A DNA stretch of 64,000 nt from Escherichia fergusonii ATCC 35469 (GCF_000026225.1 NC_011740.1:1240001-1304000), one strand, 5' to 3'. Positions 52,277-61,594 are shown, counted from the first letter of the stretch. Notes: a model not told the origin generated them from the sequence alone. Numbers and translations: made by a program.

Positions 52277-52839
52277 CCGTGGAAATGCGTCCAGAGGATC
52301 TGGACGCCGATACCTATCAGTACCAGCCCACCCAGAATTTCAGCTTTTTTGCCAAGAATCGGTCCGATAAAGCGTCCAACCATCATACCTAAGGTTGACA
52401 TAATCAGCGTTGCACAGCCAATTGCCAACGCAGTGGCGATAATGTTGACTTGCAGGAAGGCCAGACCAACACCTACGGCCATAGCATCCAGACTAGTGGC
52501 GATAGCAGTGGTTACCAGTAGCCAGAATCCATGCCGGCGACGCGGTTCTTCATCTTCATCGTCACCACCGCGAATGCCTTCAATGATCATTCGTCCACCA
52601 AGGAAGATTAGCAAAACAAAGGCAATCCAGTGATTCCATTCGAGGACAAAGCGGCTGGCTAACATTCCCATGCCCCAACCAATTAGGGGCGTAAGCGTTT
52701 CTACAGCACCAAAAATTAGGCCTGTACGCAGTGCTTCTGAGAACTTCGGCTTATGGAGTGTGGCACCTTTGCCAATCGACGCCGCAAAAGCATCCATTGA
52801 CATGCCAAACGCAAGTAGAACAGTAGCAGTGATATTCAT
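52273..52839 (-). CDS. mntP: Manganese exporter MntP
   Basis: 188 residues from the ATG at 52839 (MNITATVLLAFGMSMDAFA). A longer frame extends into the riboswitch leader and is rejected. It has six hydrophobic segments in two repeats, each carrying a DAF/DAM-type aspartate (SMDAFAASIGKG near residue 15 and SLDAMAVGVGLA near 117), the pattern of MntP exporters. It pumps out excess Mn(II). Control is by MntR and by a yybP-ykoY riboswitch. Confidence 0.95.
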   Translation of the reverse strand: MNITATVLLAFGMSMDAFAASIGKGATLHKPKFSEALRTGLIFGAVETLTPLIGWGMGMLASRFVLEWNHWIAFVLLIFLGGRMIIEGIRGGDDEDEEPRRRHGFWLLVTTAIATSLDAMAVGVGLAFLQVNIIATALAIGCATLIMSTLGMMVGRFIGPILGKKAEILGGLVLIGIGVQILWTHFHG

Positions 52840-53075
52840 GACAACATCCTGACCGGGGTATCCATAAAACACACCATCGCCCCCAGCAAACATGCATGTT
52901 GCACGATGAGCGGAATTGCCGCGTCAGCATACAGACAGACATAGCGATTGATGTGCATATGGTCTCGCCTGACTGAACTTTTCAGTCCGTACGTGCCACG
53001 TTTTGCAACGAGTATGTTGACACGTACATTTCCATAAAATGGAAATTGGCTACTCCCCAAATGAGGGCGCAACCT
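52840..53075 (-). promoter_or_regulatory. mntP leader with yybP-ykoY manganese riboswitch
   Basis: On the minus strand the conserved 5' box TTGGGGAGTAGCC is at 53048-53060 (plus coordinates). The paired 3' element GGCGAGACCATATG covers about 52955-52968. The aptamer is therefore about 52940-53068, with the expression part extending to the mntP ATG. Yybp-ykoY RNAs bind Mn(II) and raise mntP translation when manganese is high. A stem GGACTGAAAAGTTCAGTC (about 52970-52993) lies between the boxes. Confidence 0.88.
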
Positions 53076-53201
53076 TAACATATTTTGAGAATATAAAACA
53101 ACTGTTGGAATATATTATCTCATTGTTTTGTTGATAACGATTTCCATTTAGATTTATATATCAATAAAACGTTAAAATAAATAACAAATAAAGGAAGGTA
53201 T

Positions 53202-53262
53202 AATATAGCCTAAGCTATGTCTGATTATTAAAAATACACTAAACATAGCCTGGGCTAAATTT
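53202..53262. promoter_or_regulatory. Two MntR-like boxes upstream of mntP
   Basis: AATATAGCCTAAGCTATGT at 53202-53220 and AAACATAGCCTGGGCTAAATTT at 53241-53262 both resemble the E. coli MntR operator (ACATAGC-N-GCTATGT type). Their centres are about 40 bases apart. They lie between the yobD stop and the mntP leader and are more than 100 bases from the likely mntP start point, which fits activation or a looping arrangement rather than simple blockage. Confidence 0.7.
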
Positions 53263-53267
53263 ATAAC

Positions 53268-53726
53268 TTATTGAGTGGAAACGAGAAGTTTATAAATTTT
53301 TTCAAGATCGTCGATATTTCTTACACGGATTAACAAACGACGCTGTTCTAATTGCATAACCAGCACGCCATCTTCCGATAAGTTCATCGCCTTTATCCGG
53401 CTATATTCAATCCAGACATTGGCGAAGAAAAAACCTTTTTGTTTAAAGATGATCTTCGGCACGCGGATCCAGAAAATATAAAAACCCATTAATGCCAGCG
53501 CACTTAATAACCAGGTGGTTATTTGCGCACCATGATTTGTGACATTGTTATAGATAAGAATGACAATCAGCCCGACGAAAATAACACTGTCGATGCGACC
53601 GCGTCGGAGTAAAGGAATTGCCAGCAGGGTGGGGCCATTGCGGCGGGGCATGATGAACTGATCATAAATGGCAAAGGCGAGTAACGCGGCAATGAAGAGA
53701 ATCAGTACCAGTTCCGTGATTGTCAT
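53268..53726 (-). CDS. yobD: UPF0266 membrane protein YobD
   Basis: 152 residues with three hydrophobic segments (about 6-22, 45-63, 67-85) and a cytoplasmic C-terminal part ending QLEQRRLLIRVRNIDDLEKI. It belongs to UPF0266 (DUF986), which has no known function. It sits between manZ's terminator and the MntR boxes, on the same strand as both neighbours, so a part in manganese response through mntP is possible but not shown. Confidence 0.9.
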   Translation of the reverse strand: MTITELVLILFIAALLAFAIYDQFIMPRRNGPTLLAIPLLRRGRIDSVIFVGLIVILIYNNVTNHGAQITTWLLSALALMGFYIFWIRVPKIIFKQKGFFFANVWIEYSRIKAMNLSEDGVLVMQLEQRRLLIRVRNIDDLEKIYKLLVSTQ

Positions 53727-53739
53727 TAATCCTCCAGAT

Positions 53740-53766
53740 AAAAAAACGGGGCCTAAAGGCCCCGGT
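53740..53766 (-). terminator. Terminator of manXYZ
   Basis: Minus strand: CCGGGGCC / GGCCCCG around TTTA, then seven T. It lies between manZ and yobD. Confidence 0.9.
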
Positions 53767-53780
53767 AGTGTACAACAGTA

Positions 53781-54632
53781 TTACAGTCCCAGCAGGCCGC
53801 AAGCGTAACCGGCGATACCAATGACAAAGAAGCCAACAATGATCCACAGCGGATTCACTTTCTTGCGCAGCAGCCACATACAGGCGAAAGTCAGCAGCAA
53901 CGGTACAAGGCCCGGCATTAACTGATCAAGAATAGTTTGAACAGTCGTCACATGTTCTTTACCCGTCTGGTCAGTGATGCGCGAGACAACCATCGGGATA
54001 TTAACGTGCGTCCACTTGTTAACTAGCGCCCCCATGACAAACAGGCCGAGTATGGACGCCCCTTCCGTCAGTTTTTGCAGGAAGCCACCGCCCATATCTT
54101 TAACGATATCAAGTCCTTTACTGTAACCATATGCCACGCCATAGTAACGGGTTGCCAGACGTACCAGGTTAAACAGGATAAAGAACAGCAACGGCCCTAA
54201 CAGGCTTCCGCTCATAGCGATACCCGCGCCCAGAGCTGCAAATACCGGACGTACAGTACCCCAGAAGATTGGATCGCCCACACCAGCCAGCGGCCCCATC
54301 AGACCAACTTTGATACCGTTGATTGCGCCATCGTCGATCTCTGCACCATTAGCACGCTGCTCTTCCAGTGCCAGGGTTACGCCCAGAATTGGCGCAGCCA
54401 CGAAGGGTTGGGTGTTAAAGAATTCCAGGTGACGTTTAATCGCTTGTTTACGGGCATCGTTGTTCTCAGGGTAGAGACGGCGAATAGCCGGTACCATAGA
54501 GAAGCAGAAGCCCAACGCCTGCATACGTTCGAAGTTCCATGAACCCTGGAAGAGGTTAGAACGCAGGAAGACGCCACGAATATCACTCTGAGTGAGTTTT
54601 TTCTCGGTGGTATTTTGAGTTGTATCAACCAT
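53781..54632 (-). CDS. manZ: Mannose PTS IID component
   Basis: 283 residues from the ATG at 54632, which has AGGTGAG at good distance. A GTG three codons upstream (MSEMVDTT) is an alternative. ManZ is the IID membrane subunit of the mannose/glucosamine phosphotransferase. It has a large N-terminal cytoplasmic part including LRSNLFQGSWNFERMQALGF and several C-terminal hydrophobic helices from about 125 on. It follows manY after a 12-base gap. With ManY it is also the receptor for several class IIa bacteriocins and a lambda DNA entry route. Confidence 0.95.
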   Translation of the reverse strand: MVDTTQNTTEKKLTQSDIRGVFLRSNLFQGSWNFERMQALGFCFSMVPAIRRLYPENNDARKQAIKRHLEFFNTQPFVAAPILGVTLALEEQRANGAEIDDGAINGIKVGLMGPLAGVGDPIFWGTVRPVFAALGAGIAMSGSLLGPLLFFILFNLVRLATRYYGVAYGYSKGLDIVKDMGGGFLQKLTEGASILGLFVMGALVNKWTHVNIPMVVSRITDQTGKEHVTTVQTILDQLMPGLVPLLLTFACMWLLRKKVNPLWIIVGFFVIGIAGYACGLLGL

Positions 54633-54644
54633 TTCGCTCACCTG

Positions 54645-55445
54645 TTAGTCCAGTTCGTTGTCGAGATCGTTGTTACCAGCAGCCTGAACTGGCGCACCGG
54701 CGACGCGGTTATATTTCGGGCTAAGCTGAATGTAGAGCACCGCCATAACGGTACCGATAACACCCAGAGCAACCAGGTTAAAGTTGGTGAATGCTGCGGT
54801 TACGAAGCCGAGGTAGAAGAACGGCATCAGGTAGCCAGCACGCATCATGTTGATAACCATCGCATAACCAACAACCACGATCATACCACCGGCAATGTTC
54901 AGACCATTGGTCACCACTTCCGGAATCGCATTCAGCATGTTCTGCACTTCGCTGGTACCAACAGACAGCGCAACGATAACGGCTGGAATAGCCACACGCA
55001 TTGCTTGCAGGAACAGAGAAGAAACATGGATCCAGGAAATCGCTGTCAGGTTGCCGTTTTCAGCCGCCTTATCCGCAGCGTGCTGGAAAGCAACGGTGAT
55101 GGTACGAACGATAATGGTCAGAACCTGGCCTGCTGCAGCAAGCGGGATAGCCAGTGCGATACCGGCACCGATGCTCTGATGACCAGCAATAACCAGAATG
55201 GTAGAAATAATAGAAGCCAGCGCGGCGTCAGGTGCAACAGCTGCACCGATGTTCATCCAGCCCAGGGCGATCATTTCCAGGGTACCACCGATAATAATAC
55301 CGGTTTTCATGTCCCCAAGAACGATACCCACCAGGGTACACGCGATTAGCGGACGGTGGAACTGAAATTCATCGAGGATAGATCCCATACCTGCGACACA
55401 GGCTACGATAAATATCAGCACAATCTGAAGAGCGGTAATCTCCAT
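54645..55445 (-). CDS. manY: Mannose PTS IIC component
   Basis: 266 residues. IIC channel subunit of the mannose PTS with about eight hydrophobic segments (start MEITALQIVLIFIVACVAGM; LIACTLVGIVLGDMKTGIII near residue 33). It carries the family pattern GGTLEMIALGWMNIGAAVAP near 53. It transports mannose, glucose, glucosamine and related sugars together with ManZ, using phosphate from ManX. It is the middle gene of manXYZ. Confidence 0.96.
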   Translation of the reverse strand: MEITALQIVLIFIVACVAGMGSILDEFQFHRPLIACTLVGIVLGDMKTGIIIGGTLEMIALGWMNIGAAVAPDAALASIISTILVIAGHQSIGAGIALAIPLAAAGQVLTIIVRTITVAFQHAADKAAENGNLTAISWIHVSSLFLQAMRVAIPAVIVALSVGTSEVQNMLNAIPEVVTNGLNIAGGMIVVVGYAMVINMMRAGYLMPFFYLGFVTAAFTNFNLVALGVIGTVMAVLYIQLSPKYNRVAGAPVQAAGNNDLDNELD

Positions 55446-55506
55446 TGTACTTCTCCTGTTAACGTAAGACTAAAGTTCGAAAGCTGATTAACAATCAACA
55501 AAATGG

Positions 55507-56478
55507 TTACTTATCCATTTTGCTGATCAGATCCATCATTTTCAGTTTCGGATCGGTGGAGACCTTACGGACTTCCAGTTCGATACCGCGTTCGTTCAGT
55601 TTCTTAAACGCTTCGATATCTTTTTCGTCTACCGAAACGGCGTTATTAACCTGAGTTTTACCCTGACGGAATGCCATACCCCCGACGTTAACAGAGGTAA
55701 TTTTCACGCCGCCTTCAACAAGACGCTCTACGTCTGTTGGGTTAGTGAATAACAACATCACACGTTCGCCGGCATATTTCGGGTTGTTGTAAACACGAAT
55801 CATTTTGGCAACATCAACAACGTGAGCTGTTACGCCCGGAGGTGCGACCTGAGTCAAAAGTGTCTTACGTACGGTATCCGCAGCCACTTCGTCACTGACA
55901 ACAATAATGCGAGAGACGTTTGTTTCTTTAGTCCAGCGGGTAGCAACCTGACCATGAATCAGTCGGTCGTCAATACGGGCAAGCCCGATGACCATATAGT
56001 CATTAGGTCCCATCGGTTTTGCGGGAGCCGCAACTTTAGGTGCAGCAGCAGGGGCCGGGGCCGCTTTTGCAGGTTCAGCCGGTTTCGCTTTAAGCGCTTT
56101 AACGCCTTCACGTCCGGTTTCAACAGCTAACGCAACCAGTTCATCAAAACTCGGATCGTCATCACGAGCCATCAACGTTTCCACCAACATGGGGATGTTG
56201 ACACCGGCAATAACTTCATAATGCTCTTTATCAACCACGATACGGCTTGCCGCGTTGAACGGACTACCGCCCCAGGTATCAACAAGGAACAATACACCTT
56301 TACTGGTGTCGAGTTTTGCCAACTGCGCGTTGTACTTCTCAATCAACGTTTCGGCATTTTCACCTGGAACGAAATCGATCCAGCCGACGTTTTCCTGCTC
56401 GCCTAACAGCATTTCTGCTGTTTTAAGCAACTGCTCTGCAGCCCAACCATGTGTGCCTATAACAATAGCAATGGTCAC
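55507..56478 (-). CDS. manX: Mannose PTS IIAB component
   Basis: 323 residues with a GTG start at 56478, after a full AGGAGGT site. IIA domain (about 1-135) has the phosphohistidine in VIGTHGWAAEQL (His10). An Ala/Pro/Lys linker (about 136-155) joins it to the IIB domain with the second phosphohistidine in RIDDRLIHGQVATRW (near 175). It passes phosphate from HPr to the sugar in ManYZ. It opens the manXYZ operon; its early mRNA is the target of the sRNA SgrS in K-12. Confidence 0.96.
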   Translation of the reverse strand: MTIAIVIGTHGWAAEQLLKTAEMLLGEQENVGWIDFVPGENAETLIEKYNAQLAKLDTSKGVLFLVDTWGGSPFNAASRIVVDKEHYEVIAGVNIPMLVETLMARDDDPSFDELVALAVETGREGVKALKAKPAEPAKAAPAPAAAPKVAAPAKPMGPNDYMVIGLARIDDRLIHGQVATRWTKETNVSRIIVVSDEVAADTVRKTLLTQVAPPGVTAHVVDVAKMIRVYNNPKYAGERVMLLFTNPTDVERLVEGGVKITSVNVGGMAFRQGKTQVNNAVSVDEKDIEAFKKLNERGIELEVRKVSTDPKLKMMDLISKMDK

Positions 56479-56594
56479 TTGCTACCTCCTTTATTATCGT
56501 TAACACCTCAACGTACAGATGTATTTGTGAATCGCCGTCCATACTCGAATCGATTCAGATAAGGGATACAACGAAAACATATGATTTGCGGGAT

Positions 56595-56680
56595 TTATTT
56601 TAGATATCGAAAAAATTAATTTATGTGATGAAGATCCGCAAATCAGCTTTCGATTAAGATAAATTTCGAAAGACAAAATA
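56595..56680 (-). promoter_or_regulatory. Candidate CRP and NagC/Mlc sites of manXYZ
   Basis: A CRP-like site TGTGATGAAGATCCGC is at 56624-56639. Two AT-rich palindromic boxes flank it: ATTTTAGATATCGAAAAAAT (about 56597-56616) and AAATTTCGAAAGACAAAAT (about 56661-56679), resembling the related Mlc and NagC operators. manXYZ is known to be controlled by CRP, Mlc and NagC. Exact assignment of each box is inferred. Confidence 0.5.
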
Positions 56681-56938
56681 TCTCTGTTAAATCTTAGTGC
56701 AAAGGAAGGTAAATCTTTGCCAAAAAGTAATTGTCTCTGTTATGTTTAGCTTCCGTTTAATAACTTAGGAGTATAGGGCAGTAGCCCGCTGTATGGATCG
56801 TCACCGACGTCTTTTCATCTTCAGGCCGCAAAACGCCTGCCATTCTGGCAACTTTTGCCACTCTACTTATTTGCCTAAAGCTGTATCGCCTGCGTTAATC
56901 CTGGCGTCAATTTGTCATTCCTTAAGCAGGAGCTTGTC
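56681..56938 (+). promoter_or_regulatory. yoaE promoter and leader region
   Basis: Right part of the 460-base manX-yoaE gap. No open frame is convincing. There is a small hairpin GGGC-AGTA-GCCC (56776-56787) at about the start of a likely leader of some 160 bases. The leader also has repeated GGCAACTTTTGCC (56847-56859). No promoter could be fixed with confidence. Confidence 0.4.
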
Positions 56939-58498
56939 ATGGAATTCTTAATGGACCCCTCGATATGGGCGGGTTTGCTCACGCTTGTCGTTCTCGAGAT
57001 TGTTCTCGGGATCGATAATCTGGTCTTCATCGCCATTCTTGCCGACAAACTGCCACCAAAACAGCGTGATAAAGCGCGCTTACTGGGTTTATCGCTGGCG
57101 TTAATCATGCGTCTGGCGTTGTTGTCGATTATTTCGTGGATGGTGACGCTAACTAAGCCGCTGTTCTCAGTAATGGATTTCACCTTCTCAGGGCGTGACC
57201 TGATCATGCTGTTGGGGGGGATATTCTTATTGTTCAAAGCCACAACGGAATTGCATGAACGGCTGGAGAATCGCGAGCATGACTCCGGGCATGGCAAAGG
57301 TTATGCCAGCTTCTGGGTAGTGGTAACGCAAATTGTCATTCTGGACGCCGTGTTCTCACTTGATGCTGTAATTACTGCTGTAGGGATGGTAAACCATCTG
57401 CCGGTAATGATGGCTGCCGTCGTGATAGCGATGGCTGTAATGCTCCTGGCCTCGAAACCGCTGACACGTTTCGTCAACCAACATCCCACGGTTGTGGTGC
57501 TCTGCCTGAGCTTCCTGTTGATGATTGGTCTGAGTCTGGTCGCGGAAGGTTTCGGCTTCCATATTCCGAAAGGTTACCTGTACGCGGCGATTGGTTTCTC
57601 GATCATCATCGAAGTGTTTAACCAGATTGCACGTCGTAACTTTATTCGCCACCAGTCAACTTTGCCTTTGCGGGCGCGTACAGCGGATGCCATTTTGCGA
57701 TTGATGGGTGGAAAACGTCAGGTAAATGTTCAGCACGATGGCGACAATCAGGTGGCAATACCGGTACCAGAAGGTGCATTTGCGGAAGAAGAACGGTATA
57801 TGATCAACGGAGTGTTGACTCTGGCTTCACGTTCTCTGCGTGGCATTATGACGCCGCGCGGGGAAATAAGTTGGGTTGATGCCAACCTGAGTGTCGACGA
57901 AATCCGTCAGCAATTGCTCTCTTCTCCTCATAGTCTGTTCCCGGTTTGTCGCGGTGAACTGGATGAAATCATCGGTATTGTGCGTGCCAAAGAGTTGCTG
58001 GTGGCATTGGAAGAAGGAGTGGATGTTGCGGCAATTGCTTCGGCTTCTCCGGCCATTGTCGTGCCAGAAACTCTCGACCCAATCAACCTGTTGGGCGTTT
58101 TGCGCCGTGCTCGTGGTAGTTTTGTTATCGTGACTAACGAGTTTGGCGTAGTTCAGGGGCTGGTTACACCGCTGGATGTGCTGGAAGCGATAGCTGGTGA
58201 GTTCCCGGATGCTGACGAAACGCCAGAAATTATCACTGATGGCGACGGCTGGCTGGTTAAAGGCGGAACGGATTTACATGCCTTACAGCAAGCCCTGGCG
58301 GTAGATCACCTGGTTGATGACGATGATGATATCGCTACCGTTGCTGGCCTGGTGATTGCCGCAAATGGTCACATTCCCCGTATTGGTGATGTGATTGACG
58401 TTGGACCGTTGCATATCACTATTGTTGAAGCTAACGACTATCGCGTTGATTTGGTTCGTATTGTTAAAGATAAACCGCTCAACGACGAAGACGAGTAA
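56939..58498 (+). CDS. yoaE: TerC-family membrane protein with CBS and CorC domains, YoaE
   Basis: 519 residues from ATG 56939 after AGGAGCTTGTC. The N-terminal TerC-type part has about seven membrane helices (1-235) with acidic residues in VVLEIVLGIDNLVFIAI (near residue 19) and AVFSLDAVITAVGMV (near 140). Two CBS domains follow (about 300-420, MTPRGEISWVDANL and VPETLDPINLLGVL). A CorC/HlyC-type transporter-associated domain ends the protein (about 435-515). TerC proteins have been linked to metal export, often manganese; YoaE itself is uncharacterised. Confidence 0.9.
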   Translation: MEFLMDPSIWAGLLTLVVLEIVLGIDNLVFIAILADKLPPKQRDKARLLGLSLALIMRLALLSIISWMVTLTKPLFSVMDFTFSGRDLIMLLGGIFLLFKATTELHERLENREHDSGHGKGYASFWVVVTQIVILDAVFSLDAVITAVGMVNHLPVMMAAVVIAMAVMLLASKPLTRFVNQHPTVVVLCLSFLLMIGLSLVAEGFGFHIPKGYLYAAIGFSIIIEVFNQIARRNFIRHQSTLPLRARTADAILRLMGGKRQVNVQHDGDNQVAIPVPEGAFAEEERYMINGVLTLASRSLRGIMTPRGEISWVDANLSVDEIRQQLLSSPHSLFPVCRGELDEIIGIVRAKELLVALEEGVDVAAIASASPAIVVPETLDPINLLGVLRRARGSFVIVTNEFGVVQGLVTPLDVLEAIAGEFPDADETPEIITDGDGWLVKGGTDLHALQQALAVDHLVDDDDDIATVAGLVIAANGHIPRIGDVIDVGPLHITIVEANDYRVDLVRIVKDKPLNDEDE

Positions 58499-58500
58499 CG

Positions 58501-60099
58501 CTAACGTAATGGCATGACGGGGGTAACATGCCCGTTATGCCGGGTGCCCGGGGGCTGGCTTCCTGCCAGCCATTTGGGAAAATCGCGCAGTGGCATTGGC
58601 TGCGCATATAAATAACCTTGCAAAATATGTACGCCGTGCTGGCGTAGATACTTCGCCTGTTGTTGGGTTTCCACGCCTTCTGCCACCAGTTCAATATTTA
58701 GCCGTTGCCCCAGGGCAATAATAATATCGGTTACCGTAGAGTTAACGGCATCTGAACCAATTGCAGCGGTGAATGATTTATCAATTTTCAACACATCCGG
58801 CCGTAGTGTTTCCAGCCAGGAAAACGAGCTATTGCCCGTACCAAAATCATCAATTGCCAGCTTAACATTTTTACGATGCAACTCACGTGCTATACGGTAA
58901 TCCACATCCAGCAAAGCATCACGCTCTGTTATTTCGAGAATGAGCTGCTGAATCGGGTTTGCACTGAACCAGTATTGATTGAGATCTTTTAATAACACCC
59001 CCCGGCGAAAGTGACTGGGGGCAACGTTAATACCAATATGAAACTGGTTATTCATTGGAAATACATGCCGCTGACGAATAGTTTCCATCATCACGTAGCG
59101 AGTCAGTGGCACAATTAAATGGTGTTCTTCCGCAATAGGGATAAAGACATCTGGCGAAATCCAGCCCTGACGTGGATTATTCCAGCGCAACAAAATTTCA
59201 ACGCCGATACATTGCTGACTCCTTGCATTAAGCAGAGGCTGGCAAAACAGTTCAAACTCTCTCTGTGCAAGACCCAGATGTATTTCACGGTAAAAACTCA
59301 TCCTATGGGCCGTCGCCAGCCAGGTCATGTAACCCACAAGTAAACTCAGTAATAACGCCAGAGGTAATTGTGAGGGGAGATTTTTAAGTGCCAACGCTGT
59401 AGCGCCGGGGCCATCCACACTAATCGTGAAAGGAAAATTGTGCGAAGAAACTTGATAGCGCCTTTCGTCGTTCAGGGGTGGCAATGAATCCACAATACCA
59501 TTGGCATAGAGCAAATGGCGATCAGCTACTGTCAGAGTGGCGCTGGTAATTTGTGGTGACTGCGGCTCAAGTAACATTGTCGTTAACAACTCGATATTGA
59601 TCATCTCCAGCACCCCGTCTTGCGCGTTAGCCGCAGAGGGATACCATTGAATCAGTACCGGACTGCCTTTAATGAGAACGTGATCTATCGTCAAACGAAG
59701 TAAAGCCTGCCTGGCTGGTAAATCGGTCTGAATCTCGCGGACAGGGACATTGCGGTAGCCAAAAATACTGGAACAATAAAGCGTACCATTTTGCACCAGA
59801 CCGATAGATCGCACGGTTTGTAACTTCGCTGCCTGTTTGCGCAAAGGCAAATGGCTGACTGAACAGGGCAGGCCAATCAACTGTAACAAGACATCACGTC
59901 CGGATTGCAAAGGAAACAAGACGTTATCCAGCTCTTCCACCGCATGATTAGCAAACATCACCACCCGCTGCTGATTTAAGTTCCGCTGTGAAATAAATCG
60001 TACGCTTAATGTAGTGATAAGCGTAAAGAGTGCGCAAATTGTACAAACAATCATTCGATTACGGCGATAGGTTTTAATGATCCGTTGTGCTTTTTGCAT
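58501..60099 (-). CDS. pdeD: c-di-GMP phosphodiesterase PdeD
   Basis: 532 residues from the ATG at 60099; a start three codons upstream is also possible. It has two membrane helices (about 16-36 and 235-255) that flank a periplasmic CSS-type sensor domain with a conserved cysteine in LIGLPCSVSHL (near 79). The cytoplasmic EAL domain follows: EILLRW in the EAL position (near 298), ITERDALLD, DDFGTGNSSF, KIDKSFTA and VAEGVETQQQ. These metal and catalytic residues are present, so it should hydrolyse c-di-GMP. It is tail to tail with yoaE, with two bases between. Confidence 0.93.
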   Translation of the reverse strand: MQKAQRIIKTYRRNRMIVCTICALFTLITTLSVRFISQRNLNQQRVVMFANHAVEELDNVLFPLQSGRDVLLQLIGLPCSVSHLPLRKQAAKLQTVRSIGLVQNGTLYCSSIFGYRNVPVREIQTDLPARQALLRLTIDHVLIKGSPVLIQWYPSAANAQDGVLEMINIELLTTMLLEPQSPQITSATLTVADRHLLYANGIVDSLPPLNDERRYQVSSHNFPFTISVDGPGATALALKNLPSQLPLALLLSLLVGYMTWLATAHRMSFYREIHLGLAQREFELFCQPLLNARSQQCIGVEILLRWNNPRQGWISPDVFIPIAEEHHLIVPLTRYVMMETIRQRHVFPMNNQFHIGINVAPSHFRRGVLLKDLNQYWFSANPIQQLILEITERDALLDVDYRIARELHRKNVKLAIDDFGTGNSSFSWLETLRPDVLKIDKSFTAAIGSDAVNSTVTDIIIALGQRLNIELVAEGVETQQQAKYLRQHGVHILQGYLYAQPMPLRDFPKWLAGSQPPGTRHNGHVTPVMPLR

Positions 60100-60194
60100 G
60101 CGGGCCACCCTGTAAGCGTATGGCTACAAATGCCTGACGCAACAGTGGAAGTGTAGTGGGGAAAATTACAGCAGACGAGAAAGCAGGGGTAAAT

Positions 60195-60222
60195 TCGCCC
60201 ATCCGTTGCAGATGGGCGAAGG
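60195..60222 (-). terminator. Hairpin after sdaA
   Basis: Minus strand: TCGCCCATC / GATGGGCGA around TGCAACG, then AATTT. The T-run is weak but the stem is perfect, eight bases after the sdaA stop. Confidence 0.65.
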
Positions 60223-60229
60223 AAAAGTA

Positions 60230-61594
60230 TTAGTCACACTGGACTTTAATCGCCAGACCACCGCGAGAAGTTTCACGGTATTTAGCGTTCATATCTTTCC
60301 CGGTTTCATACATTGTTTCGATGACCTTATCCAGCGAGACGCGCGGTGCACTGGTGCGGCGTAAGGCCATGCGTGCGGCATTGATCGCTTTCACAGAGGC
60401 AATGGCATTACGCTCAATGCACGGCACCTGAACTTGTCCAGCAACCGGGTCGCAGGTTAAACCAAGGTTGTGTTCCATGCCAATTTCTGCCGCTACGCAA
60501 ACCTGTTCCGGGCTACCGCCCAGCAGTTCTGCAAGACCCGCAGCAGCCATTGAACAGGCAACACCCACTTCGCCCTGGCAACCGACTTCCGCACCCGAGA
60601 TAGAGGCGTTCATTTTATAGAGTGCGCCAATCGCGCCCGCAGCCATAAAGTAGCGGGTATAGATATCCGGGCTGACAGATTCAATAAAGTGGTCATAGTA
60701 AGCCAGTACCGCCGGAACAATACCACAAGCACCGTTGGTTGGTGCAGTCACCACGCGGCCACCTGCGGCGTTCTCTTCGTTCACCGCCAGCGCAAACATG
60801 TTTACCCAGTCGATGACATTCATCGGATCGTTAGACAGTTTATCGCTGGAAACCAGCATCCGGCGCAGCGCCGACGCACGGCGGGGAACGCGCAGCGGGC
60901 CTGGCAATACCCCTTCGGTGTTCATGCCGCGATCGATACAAGCCTGCATGGTTTGCCAGACATGAGCGAAAAACTCGTCGATCTCTTTCTTGCTGTGCAA
61001 TGCCAGCTCATTCTGCATAGCCAGGCCGGAAAGGGAATAACCGGTCTCATTGCAGTAAGCCAGCAGTTCGGTGGCGGATTTGAACGGATACGGCACACTG
61101 ACTTCGTTGGCGGCATCATGACCAAAATGTTCTTCATCGACGATAAAACCGCCGCCGATGGAATAATAAGTTTTGCTGTAAACAACTTTATCGCCATTAT
61201 ACGCGTGGATCTGCATCCCGTTTTCATGCAGCGGCAGGTTGCCGTTATGAAAACGCATCCCGTTGTCACGCGGAAAATCCACTTCATGCCGACCCTGTGC
61301 CAGCAGCAAACGTTCGCGCTCTTCTACGTCGCGAATAAAACCGGGAATACTGTCGATATCCACGGTAGCAGGTTCGTTACCTGCAAGCCCCATAATAATG
61401 GCGATATCGGTATGGTGGCCTTTACCCGTCAGCGACAGTGAACCATAAACGTCCACGGCAACGCGGGTAACGCTATCCAGTAAGCCTTTTTCGACCAGAT
61501 CATCGACGAACTGTTTACCTGCCTTCATAGGCCCTACAGTATGGGAAGATGAGGGACCAATCCCCACCTTAAACATGTCGAATAGACTAATCAC
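60230..61594 (-). CDS. sdaA: L-serine dehydratase 1
   Basis: 454 residues. It deaminates L-serine to pyruvate with an oxygen-sensitive [4Fe-4S] cluster. N-terminal beta domain starts MISLFDMFKVGIGPSSSHTVGP. The catalytic alpha domain has cysteines in PTNGACGIVPA, EVGCQGEVGVACSMA, LTCDPVAGQVQVPC (near residues 290-400) that include the cluster ligands. The gene is controlled by Lrp in K-12. A single transcription unit. Confidence 0.96.
   Translation of the reverse strand: MISLFDMFKVGIGPSSSHTVGPMKAGKQFVDDLVEKGLLDSVTRVAVDVYGSLSLTGKGHHTDIAIIMGLAGNEPATVDIDSIPGFIRDVEERERLLLAQGRHEVDFPRDNGMRFHNGNLPLHENGMQIHAYNGDKVVYSKTYYSIGGGFIVDEEHFGHDAANEVSVPYPFKSATELLAYCNETGYSLSGLAMQNELALHSKKEIDEFFAHVWQTMQACIDRGMNTEGVLPGPLRVPRRASALRRMLVSSDKLSNDPMNVIDWVNMFALAVNEENAAGGRVVTAPTNGACGIVPAVLAYYDHFIESVSPDIYTRYFMAAGAIGALYKMNASISGAEVGCQGEVGVACSMAAAGLAELLGGSPEQVCVAAEIGMEHNLGLTCDPVAGQVQVPCIERNAIASVKAINAARMALRRTSAPRVSLDKVIETMYETGKDMNAKYRETSRGGLAIKVQCD

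Noticed and set aside
54615..55349. A 244-codon plus-strand frame across manY
   Set aside because: Very rich in His, Asn, Gln and Thr, the usual signature of a frame antisense to a membrane protein.
60689..61441. A 250-codon plus-strand frame inside sdaA
   Set aside because: Antisense to sdaA, no known motif; open because of the codon bias of the real gene.
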